From the NCBI RefSeq assembly GCF_036013525.1, contig NZ_CP107853.1, positions 5,518,001 through 5,582,000 on the forward strand: a stretch of 64,000 nucleotides of DNA, in the 5' to 3' direction. Positions 54,761 through 61,787 of the stretch are shown one piece after another. The stretch's first letter is position 1, and each line of letters starts with the position of its first letter. The notes under the pieces were generated by a model, which made no database searches, had not been told where the DNA came from, and saw nothing but the letters and a program-made list of their open reading frames with translations. The stretch comes from Nonomuraea sp. NBC_00507. GTDB taxonomy: Bacteria > Actinomycetota > Actinomycetes > Streptosporangiales > Streptosporangiaceae. The translations under genes were made by a program, and so were the position numbers.

Positions 54761-54815
54761 CTAGAGGACGGACGTGCGGCCAAATGTCTAGAAGGGCGGA
54801 CGGGCGCCCAAATGC
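54761..54815 (-). repeat. Imperfect duplication of the kinase gene 3' end
   Basis: The last codons and stop of the PfkB gene (54788-54815) are followed, in its direction, by a similar block (54761-54787) beginning ACATTTGG and ending with a second TAG. Roughly 21 of 27 positions match. It looks like a tandem duplication that includes the stop codon. Confidence 0.55.
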
Positions 54816-55681
54816 ATGATCGCCTTGGCCGCCAGCCGGCATCCCGAGGCCAGCGCTTCGGCCGGCGGCTTGCCCTCCAGCCACGGCGGCAGGAAGCCGG
54901 CGGAGAATGCGTCGCCCGCCCCCGTGCCGTCAACGATTTTGTCGACCGGCTCGGCGGCCACGTGGACCGGCTCGGGGCGGCCGTTGCTGAACCACAGCGC
55001 GCCCTCGGCGTTCTGCTTGATCACGACCTGCGGGAACCACGCCGTCAGCACCTTGGCCGCGGCCTCCGGTTCGTCGCGGCCGGTCAGCACCTTCGCCTGG
55101 TCGGCATTGGCGAACAGCAGCTTGGCGCCGTTGGTCCACTCCAGGAACGGCTCGGCCCCAGTACGCTCGAGCGGCGCGGACGAGGCGCAGTCCACCGAAA
55201 TCGACATCCCGCCGCGCCTGGCCATGTCGAGCGCCGCGAGACCGGCGTCGCGCGAGCCCTCGTTGATCAGCGTGTAGCCCGAAAGGTGCAGGTGCGAGCC
55301 CGAGGTGAACAGGTCGCGCGGCAGGTCCTCCGGCGACAGCGCGGCGTTGGCGCCGGGGTCGGAGAGCATGGTGCGCTCGCCCTTGTGCGTGACCAGCACC
55401 ACGCAGGTGCCGGTGGGCCGCTCGGGATCCATGACGAGCCGCGCGTCCACGCCGTAGCCCATCAGCTCCATGTCGCGGTTTCGCCCGGTGATGTCGGCGC
55501 CTCTGCGGCCGATGAAGGCCACTTCCGCACCCTCGACGGCGAGCCACGAGGCGATGTTCGCACCCGAGCCGCCACCGTGCATCGTCACGATCGCCGGGGT
55601 GTCACTCGCCCTGGCGAGCGCATAACGGGCGCGCGCGACCGCGTCGGTCATGAGATCGCCCACCACGACGACCCGCGTCAT
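54788..55681 (-). CDS. PfkB-family carbohydrate kinase
   Basis: A 297-residue ribokinase-fold protein. VVVVGDLMTDAVARARY and HGGGSGANIASWLAVEGAEV (first PfkB signature region with Gly-Gly-Gly-Ser-Gly) are N-terminal; IGRRGADITGRNRDMELMGY follows; the second signature DGTGAGDAFSAGFLPPWLEG holds the catalytic Asp. It phosphorylates a sugar or nucleoside not identifiable here. ATG 55681 is used. Convergent with recQ and divergent from the acetyltransferase gene, with about 170 bp between starts. Confidence 0.92.
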   Translation of the reverse strand: MTRVVVVGDLMTDAVARARYALARASDTPAIVTMHGGGSGANIASWLAVEGAEVAFIGRRGADITGRNRDMELMGYGVDARLVMDPERPTGTCVVLVTHKGERTMLSDPGANAALSPEDLPRDLFTSGSHLHLSGYTLINEGSRDAGLAALDMARRGGMSISVDCASSAPLERTGAEPFLEWTNGAKLLFANADQAKVLTGRDEPEAAAKVLTAWFPQVVIKQNAEGALWFSNGRPEPVHVAAEPVDKIVDGTGAGDAFSAGFLPPWLEGKPPAEALASGCRLAAKAIMHLGARPPF

Positions 55682-55848
55682 GATGTCACCACCTTGCTGC
55701 CTTCAGTCCACCCTGGCCACGGCAAAACTAACAGCTTCCGGGCTGCTCGTGGGGCGGACCCATCACACCAAGCTGGAGTCGATGCACAAGCGTTGCCCAA
55801 CTGGGCCCCGGGTCTTGGCATGTGGGATGCGGGTTTACGCTCGAGACT

Positions 55849-58719
55849 GTGGAGGCACAATATCCGGCTCATTGGGAGGCCGACGTCGTCCTTGCCGACG
55901 GCGGCACGGCGCACGTACGCCCGATCAGGCCCGCCGACGCGGACCGCCTCCGTGCCTTCTACTCGCGACTGTCGGACGAGTCGATCTATTTCCGGTTCTT
56001 CGGGCCGCGGCCGCGGTTGTCCGACCGCGACGTCGAGCGGTTCACCAATGTCGACTATCTCCACAGGGTCGCCCTGATCGCCACCATCGGCACCGAGATG
56101 GTCGCCGTGATCCGTTACGACCGCACCGGGCCGGGCGAGGCCGAGGTGGCCTTTCTCGTCGAGGACGCCCACCAGGGCAGGGGAGTGGCCTCCGTGCTCC
56201 TGGAGCACCTGGCCGCCACCGCCCGCGAACACGGCATCGAGCGTTTCATCGCCGATGTCCTGCCCGCCAACATGCGCATGATGGGCCTGCTGCGCCAGGC
56301 CGGCTACACCGCCCAGAGCCAGTTCGCCGACGGCGTCGTCCGCATGACGCTCGACCTCACCCCCACCGAGACCTCCGCCGAGGTGACGGCGGCCCGCGAG
56401 CACCGGGCCGAGTCCAGGTCGATCGCCAGGCTGCTCACTCCGGGCTCGGTCGCGGTCATCGGCGCCTCCCGCGAGCCCGGCGGGGTCGGCCAGACCGTCC
56501 TGCGCAACCTGCTGGCCGCCGACTTCACCGGTCCCGTCTACCCGGTGCACCGGGAGGTGCGGGCGGTGGCGGGCGTGCGGGCCTACCCGAGCGTCACCGC
56601 CATCGACGGCGACGTCGACCTGGCCGTGGTCGCTGTGCCCGCCGAGGGCGTGCTCGACGTGGTCAAGGAGTGTGCGGAGAAAGGCGTGCACGGGCTGGTC
56701 GTGGTCTCCTCCGGCTTCGGCGAGACGGGCGCGCCCGGCCGGGCCAGGCAGGACGAGCTGGCCCGCATCGCGCGTTCCTACGGCCTGCGCGTGGTCGGCC
56801 CCAACTGTCTCGGCATCGCCAACACCGACCCCGCCGTCCGGCTCAACGCCACGCTGGCCGCCACCGTGCCGGGGCGGGGCAAGGTCGGCTTCTTCAGCCA
56901 GTCGGGCGCGCTCGGCACCGCGCTGCTGCAGCGGGTGGCGCAGCGCGGCATGGGCATCTCGTCGTTCGTCTCCGCCGGCAACCGTGCCGACGTGTCGGGC
57001 AACGACCTCCTGCAGTACTGGGAGGAGGACGACGCCACCGAGGTGATCCTGCTTTACCTCGAATCGCTGGGTAACCCGCGCAAGTTCACCCGGCTGGCCA
57101 GGCGCATCGCGCGGAGCAAGCCCATCGTGGTGGTCAAGAGCGGCGGCACCCCGTCGGGGCACTCGGCGGAGGAGCTCGGGCTGCCGGACTCCGCGATCAG
57201 CTCCCTGTTCGCGCAGGCCGGGCTGATCAGGGTGGACGACCTCATCCAGCTGTTCGACGTGGGGCAGTTGCTGGCCTACCAGCCGCTGCCCGCCGGGCCC
57301 AGGGTCGCGCTCGTGACCAACTCCGACGCGCTCGGGCTGCTCGCCGCCGACGTCTGCCGCGCCGCCGGGCTCGAACCCCGGCCGCCGGTCAACCTGGGAC
57401 CGGCCGCGGGAGCCTCGGAGTTCGGTACGGCGCTCGCCGGCGAGCTCGCCTCGCCCGACGTGGACGCCGCCGTCGTGATCTACATGCCGCCCCTTGCCGG
57501 TGACACCGAGGCGGTGGCGGCCGAGCTGGTACGGGTGTCGAAGGACGTCCCCAAGCCGGTGCTGACAACGTTCCGCGGCCATCTGGGCATGCATCCGGCG
57601 CTGCGGCTGGAAGGCCCTGCCGGTACGCAGGCCACGCCCGGGCGGGGATCCATCCCCTCCTACGCGGCCCCCGAGGAGGCGGTCCGGGCGCTGGCCCACG
57701 TGGTGCGGTACGCCACGTGGCGCGCGCAACCGGCGATGCCGCCGCCGGAGCTCGACGACATCGACACCGACCGCGCCCGCTCCCTGGTCCACACCCTCCT
57801 GACGACCACCCCGGCGGCTCCGGACACTCCGGCTTCTGCCCAAGCGACGACGCCGCCGTCCGTCCCGGGCTCGGCCCCAACGGACAAGGCAGCTGGTCAG
57901 TCGGCGTCGGGCACGGCCTCCGGTCCCGTGGGCGGATCGCAGGAACAGGCGAGCGCGCCGGCGGTCGCGTCGTATGACGCTCCCGGTCCCGCGAGCGCGG
58001 ACCGGGCCGCCGCTGTGCGCCCGCGGCCCGTGGTCTTCGCGGAGCCGGGACCGCCGGTCGAGATCGACGCGACGGATCTGCTGTCCTGCTACGGCCTCAC
58101 CGTATGGCCCGCCGAGGTGGTGCGCTCGCCCGACGAGGCCGTGGCCGCCGCGGAGCGCCTCGGGTGGCCCGTGGTCTTGAAGGTCGCCGACCCGGGCGCC
58201 TCGCGCCGCGCGGGCACCGTGCGCCTGGGGTTGGCGGGCCCGGAGATGGTGCGCCACGCGTACGCCGAGTTCGCCGACCAACTGGGCGAGAAGGTGCGGC
58301 TGGCCGTCCAGCCCATGGCGCCGCAACCGGCCGTGCCCACCGTGGTGGGCGTCATCGAGGATCCGGCGTTCGGCCCGGTGGTGTCGTTCGGGCTCGGTGA
58401 GGTGACCGCACGGCTCCTCCTCGACCAGGGGTTCCGCCTCGCGCCCCTGACGAGGGAGGACGCCGCCGCGCTGGTGCGCTCCGTACGCGCCACGCCGCTG
58501 CTCTTCGGCGAATACGGCTACCCGCCGGTGGCGGTCGACGCCCTGGAGGAGCTGCTCGTACGCGTCGGCCGACTGGCCAACGACCTGCCCGAGGTGGCCC
58601 GCCTGGACCTGGACCAGGTGCTCGTAGGGGAGTCCGACGCCATGATCCTCGGCGCCCGCGCCACCCTCCGCACACCGGCGGGCCCGCGCCTGGACGGCGG
58701 CCCGCGCCGCCTGTCATGA
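55849..58719 (+). CDS. Protein acetyltransferase, GNAT + NDP-forming acyl-CoA synthetase-like (Pat, reversed order)
   Basis: A 956-residue fusion. The GNAT domain is N-terminal (about 20-170; acetyl-CoA loop VEDAHQGRGVASVLL). The CoA-binding/ligase part follows: AVIGASREPGGVGQTVLRNL, VVGPNCLGIANTDPAVRLNA, GFFSQSGALGTALLQR and DLLQYWEED. A Pro/Ala/Ser/Thr-rich linker of about 80 residues (about 640-725) leads to an ATP-grasp-like end (CYGLTVWPAEVVRSPDEAVA, GWPVVLKVADPG). In enteric Pat the GNAT is C-terminal; the reversed order is known from Streptomyces lividans PatA, which acetylates acyl-CoA synthetases. GTG 55849 is chosen; TACGCT lies seven bases upstream. Confidence 0.88.
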   Translation: MEAQYPAHWEADVVLADGGTAHVRPIRPADADRLRAFYSRLSDESIYFRFFGPRPRLSDRDVERFTNVDYLHRVALIATIGTEMVAVIRYDRTGPGEAEVAFLVEDAHQGRGVASVLLEHLAATAREHGIERFIADVLPANMRMMGLLRQAGYTAQSQFADGVVRMTLDLTPTETSAEVTAAREHRAESRSIARLLTPGSVAVIGASREPGGVGQTVLRNLLAADFTGPVYPVHREVRAVAGVRAYPSVTAIDGDVDLAVVAVPAEGVLDVVKECAEKGVHGLVVVSSGFGETGAPGRARQDELARIARSYGLRVVGPNCLGIANTDPAVRLNATLAATVPGRGKVGFFSQSGALGTALLQRVAQRGMGISSFVSAGNRADVSGNDLLQYWEEDDATEVILLYLESLGNPRKFTRLARRIARSKPIVVVKSGGTPSGHSAEELGLPDSAISSLFAQAGLIRVDDLIQLFDVGQLLAYQPLPAGPRVALVTNSDALGLLAADVCRAAGLEPRPPVNLGPAAGASEFGTALAGELASPDVDAAVVIYMPPLAGDTEAVAAELVRVSKDVPKPVLTTFRGHLGMHPALRLEGPAGTQATPGRGSIPSYAAPEEAVRALAHVVRYATWRAQPAMPPPELDDIDTDRARSLVHTLLTTTPAAPDTPASAQATTPPSVPGSAPTDKAAGQSASGTASGPVGGSQEQASAPAVASYDAPGPASADRAAAVRPRPVVFAEPGPPVEIDATDLLSCYGLTVWPAEVVRSPDEAVAAAERLGWPVVLKVADPGASRRAGTVRLGLAGPEMVRHAYAEFADQLGEKVRLAVQPMAPQPAVPTVVGVIEDPAFGPVVSFGLGEVTARLLLDQGFRLAPLTREDAAALVRSVRATPLLFGEYGYPPVAVDALEELLVRVGRLANDLPEVARLDLDQVLVGESDAMILGARATLRTPAGPRLDGGPRRLS

Positions 58720-58847
58720 CCGCGCCCCGGAGGTGAAGGCAAAGTGAGGCCAGTGCTCCGAAGTGGCCTTTGTTACCAATCTAAAGACGTTATAGAGCGT
58801 TATATCCGGCGGGTGAGTGTACTGCCCGGCCCTGGCAGGATGGACCC

Positions 58848-59438
58848 ATGAGGGAAACCCGAGTCTCAGCCGCGGGCCTGCGTGAAGCGATCGAGCGCAG
58901 CGGCTACTATCCCGACCTCGTCACCGATGCGGTCGAATCCGCGCTGGGCAAGGAAGCCGTGACCGCGTTCGTGGTCCACCATGAGGCCACGTTCGATCCT
59001 GCGATGGAGGTGCGCAGGCACGTCACCGTGCTGGTGCTGACCACGACACGGCTGCTGGTCTGCCACACCGACGAGCACCCCGCGGTGGAGGGCGTCTCGA
59101 CGTCCCATGCCTCCACGACCACGGAGGCCGTGCGCCTGAGCCGCATCCAATCGGTCGCCGTCACCCGCGTCGTGCCCGACCCCGCCTCCTACGTCCCGGG
59201 CGTGCCGCCCACGGAAGTCACGCTGACCATCGGCTGGGGTGCGATCTCCCACGTGGACCTGGAGCCGGCTACGTGCGGCGACGAAAACTGCGAGGCCGAC
59301 CACGGTTACACGGGGGCGATCACCGCCGATGACCTGTCCCTCAGGGTCAGTGAGGCGGCCGACGGCCCGGAAGCGGTCACCCACGTCCTGTCCTTCGCCA
59401 AGTCCCTCTCCGAGGCCACCGCCCGCGCCGCCGCCTGA
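58848..59438 (+). CDS. DUF5998-family protein
   Basis: A 196-residue protein of unknown function, conserved beside the acetyltransferase and phosphodiesterase in Streptomyces-like genomes. It starts GLREAIERSGYYPDLVTDAV, has FVVHHEATFDPAMEVRRHVT and VLVLTTTRLLVCHTDEHP, and a late segment DLEPATCGDENCEADHGYTG with three Cys. The fold looks like an alpha/beta domain with a zinc-like Cys cluster. ATG 58848 follows a CAGGAT hexamer by six bases. Function unknown. Confidence 0.85.
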   Translation: MRETRVSAAGLREAIERSGYYPDLVTDAVESALGKEAVTAFVVHHEATFDPAMEVRRHVTVLVLTTTRLLVCHTDEHPAVEGVSTSHASTTTEAVRLSRIQSVAVTRVVPDPASYVPGVPPTEVTLTIGWGAISHVDLEPATCGDENCEADHGYTGAITADDLSLRVSEAADGPEAVTHVLSFAKSLSEATARAAA

Positions 59439-59701
59439 CCCTCTCTCCTTCGGCGCCGGACGCGTTCCGGCCGGGGCACGGCCGCCTGCGCCGCCACGCC
59501 CGTCAGCGGGCGGACACGAAGACGATGGCCAAGACGTCAGCGAAGACGCAGGTCAAGAATGCGCTCGTCACGGCGAGCACCCCGTGAGCCTTCACGACCG
59601 GCCATGACAGACGGAAACCAGCGATGGCGAGTGCGGGTAACCTGGCCGGCCGTAAAACAAGGGGGGCGAGATCCCCGGCGAAAACGGAGAGGCCCGCGAT
59701 C

Positions 59702-59737
59702 CTCATGAAGACCGACAATCTCATGAAGACGGACAGA
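59702..59737 (+). repeat. 18-bp direct repeat upstream of the phosphodiesterase gene
   Basis: CTCATGAAGACCGACAAT is followed immediately by CTCATGAAGACGGACAGA, 15 of 18 positions identical. It lies directly upstream of the promoter-like TAAGAT and may be a regulator site. Confidence 0.6.
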
Positions 59738-59741
59738 TGCC

Positions 59742-59747
59742 TAAGAT
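59742..59747 (+). promoter_or_regulatory. -10 element of a leaderless phosphodiesterase promoter
   Basis: TAAGAT ends seven bases before ATG 59755. Starts at 59737 and 59746 would overlap or precede it, so this hexamer favours 59755. Confidence 0.45.
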
Positions 59748-59754
59748 GAGGGGC

Positions 59755-60930
59755 ATGCTGGTGCCAGGGTATGGCGGCGGGTCGCTGGCGGATCTGCCTG
59801 GTGCGCTGCTGGCCGCGCTGGGAGTGCACGACGGCGACTCGAGCGTTCCTGAGCCCGTTCCCAGCGCTCCGACCACGCCGAACGAGCCCGGCACACCGAA
59901 TTCGCCCCTCGTCCTGGCGCCCGCTGAGCGGGTCTGCCTGTTCCTGGTGGACGGCCTGGGAGCGGAGCTGTTGCGGGCGCACGCCGAGGCGGCGCCGTTC
60001 CTGTCCGGGCTGAGCAGCAGGACGCTCACGGCCGGATTCCCCGCCACCACCGTGACCAGCCTCTGCTCGCTGGGCACCGGCCTGCCGCCGGGCGAGCACG
60101 GCATGCTGGGCTTGACGCTGGCCGTGCCGGGCACCGGACACCTGTTCAACTGCCTACGGTGGACGATGCCCGACGGCCTCACGATGGATCCCGAGCAGTG
60201 GCAGCCCGCTCCGACCGTCTACCAGCGGGCCGCCCGGGCCGGCATCGAGCCCGCCTACGTCGCCCCCGCCGAGTTCGAGGGCACCGGCCTCACCAGGGCC
60301 GTCTACCGGGGCGTGCGCTACGTGGCGGCCGACACCGTGGACGAGCGCGTCGCCCGGACGCATCAGGCGATGCGCGAGCGGCCTGCGCACGTCACGGTCT
60401 ACTACGGCGATCTGGACTCCGCCGGGCACCTGGCAGGCTGGGGCAGCGAGGAATGGCTGCGGCAGCTCGCCATCGTGGACGACATGGCTCAGCGGCTGGC
60501 CGAAGGACTGCCACCCGGCGCGGCCCTCTACATCACGGCCGACCACGGCATGGTCAACGCCACCGAGAAGGTCGACGCGGAGACCACGCCCGAGCTGGCC
60601 GAAGGCGTGGCGCTGATCGGCGGCGAGGCCAGGGCCAGGCACATCTACGCCGAGCCCGGCGCCGCGCCGCACGTGCTGGAGGCGTGGCGCGAGGTCTTCC
60701 AGGGCAAGGCATGGGTAGTGTCCAGGCAGGAGGCGGTCGAGTCCGGCTGGTTCGGGCCGCGGGTGCGCGAGGCGTGGCTGGAGCGCATCGGCGACGTCGT
60801 GGCCGTCCCCTACACCGGCCTGGCCATCATCGCGCCGAGCGCGAACCCGATCGAGGCCCTCTTCACCGGCTACCACGGGTCGATGACGCCGGCCGAGCAG
60901 AACATCCCGCTGTTGGAGGTACGCACGTGA
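59755..60930 (+). CDS. Type I phosphodiesterase/nucleotide pyrophosphatase (alkaline phosphatase superfamily)
   Basis: About 391 residues. VCLFLVDGLGAELLRAHAEA gives the first metal Asp; FPATTVTSLCSLGTGLPPGE carries the nucleophile Thr; VTVYYGDLDSAGHLAGWG and YITADHGMVNATEKVDAETT supply further metal ligands, and GYHGSMTPAEQNIPLL the last His. It is soluble, with no signal peptide, and probably hydrolyses phosphodiester or pyrophosphate bonds; the substrate is unknown. ATG 59755 follows TAAGAT by seven bases; ATG 59737 and 59746 are alternatives. The stop overlaps the sulfurtransferase start (GTGA), so the two are coupled. Confidence 0.92.
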   Translation: MLVPGYGGGSLADLPGALLAALGVHDGDSSVPEPVPSAPTTPNEPGTPNSPLVLAPAERVCLFLVDGLGAELLRAHAEAAPFLSGLSSRTLTAGFPATTVTSLCSLGTGLPPGEHGMLGLTLAVPGTGHLFNCLRWTMPDGLTMDPEQWQPAPTVYQRAARAGIEPAYVAPAEFEGTGLTRAVYRGVRYVAADTVDERVARTHQAMRERPAHVTVYYGDLDSAGHLAGWGSEEWLRQLAIVDDMAQRLAEGLPPGAALYITADHGMVNATEKVDAETTPELAEGVALIGGEARARHIYAEPGAAPHVLEAWREVFQGKAWVVSRQEAVESGWFGPRVREAWLERIGDVVAVPYTGLAIIAPSANPIEALFTGYHGSMTPAEQNIPLLEVRT

Positions 60931-61787
60931 CGAGCTCGCCGACCAATCCGCCCACGAGCCCGACCGGCTCGCCGCCGAGTCCGCTGATCAGCCCGGACGG
61001 GCTCGCGGCGCTCGGCGACGTGGCGCTGTTGGACGTTCGCTGGCGGCTGGGCGGCCCGCCCGGGATTGAGCTCTACCGGGAAGGCCACATCCCAGGCGCC
61101 GTCTACTGCGACCTCGACACCGATCTGGCGGCCCCTCCAGGAGCGGGCGGACGTCACCCGCTGCCTGCGCCGGACGCGTTCCAGAGCGCGATGCGCCGCC
61201 TCGGGGTGGGCGAGGACCGGCCGGTGGTGGTCTACGACGACGTCGGCTCCACCGTCGCCGCCAGGGCCTGGTGGGCGCTGCGGTATTTCGGCCACCATGA
61301 CGTCCGGGTGCTGGACGGCGGGTTGTCCGCGTGGAGTGCGGCCGGCCTGCCGACCACGAAGGAGGCCCCGGCGGTGAAGGAGGGCGACTTCACGGCGCGG
61401 CCGGGCGGTATGCCGGTGCTGACCGCCGGCGGGGCGGCCGACGTGGCCGCCGAGGGCGTCCTGCTCGACGCCAGGGCGGCGGAACGGTATCGGGGCGAAG
61501 TGGAGCCGGTCGATCCGGTGGCCGGGCATGTTCCCGGGGCCGTCAGCGCGCCCACCACGGAGAACGTCGGGCCCGACGGCAGATTCCTCGACGCCGCTGT
61601 GCTTCGGGCCAGGTTCGCGGAGCTTGGCGTGGGTGACGGGGTCCGGGCGGGGGCCTACTGCGGCTCCGGGGTGACGGCCGCCCACGAGGTGCTCGCGCTG
61701 GAGGTGGCGGGCCTGCCCGCCGCGCTCTACGTGGGCTCCTGGTCCAACTGGGTCGCCGATCCTTCGAGACCTGTCGCCACCGGCTGA
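60927..61787 (+). CDS. Thiosulfate/3-mercaptopyruvate sulfurtransferase (tandem rhodanese)
   Basis: A 286-residue protein with two rhodanese modules. The first (about 25-140) has LLDVRWRL and GHIPGAVYCDLDTDLA, with FQSAMRRLGVGEDRPVVVYD; the second ends with the active loop AYCGSGVTAAHEVLALEVA, where Cys is the persulfide carrier. The CGSGVTA loop suggests mercaptopyruvate or thiosulfate specificity. GTG 60927 overlaps the phosphodiesterase stop by 4 bp with GGAGG upstream. The 3' end overlaps the convergent CHAT gene by 61 bp. Confidence 0.93.
   Translation: MTSSPTNPPTSPTGSPPSPLISPDGLAALGDVALLDVRWRLGGPPGIELYREGHIPGAVYCDLDTDLAAPPGAGGRHPLPAPDAFQSAMRRLGVGEDRPVVVYDDVGSTVAARAWWALRYFGHHDVRVLDGGLSAWSAAGLPTTKEAPAVKEGDFTARPGGMPVLTAGGAADVAAEGVLLDARAAERYRGEVEPVDPVAGHVPGAVSAPTTENVGPDGRFLDAAVLRARFAELGVGDGVRAGAYCGSGVTAAHEVLALEVAGLPAALYVGSWSNWVADPSRPVATG

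Larger units (their letters stand above)
59439..59754. other. Intergenic stretch before the phosphodiesterase
   Basis: No gene is supported. Near its end CTCATGAAGAC-GACA is repeated directly with an 18-bp period (59702-59719 and 59720-59737), and TAAGAT precedes the chosen start. Confidence 0.5.

Noticed and set aside
55678..58326. 882-codon minus-strand frame under the acetyltransferase
   Set aside because: Shadow of a gene with complete GNAT and CoA-ligase motifs; product has no recognisable domain.
58770..58805. Promoter TTGTTA / TATAGA before the DUF5998 gene
   Set aside because: The spacing is about 15 bp and the competing TTATAT and CAGGAT hexamers give no clear choice, so no precise site is called.
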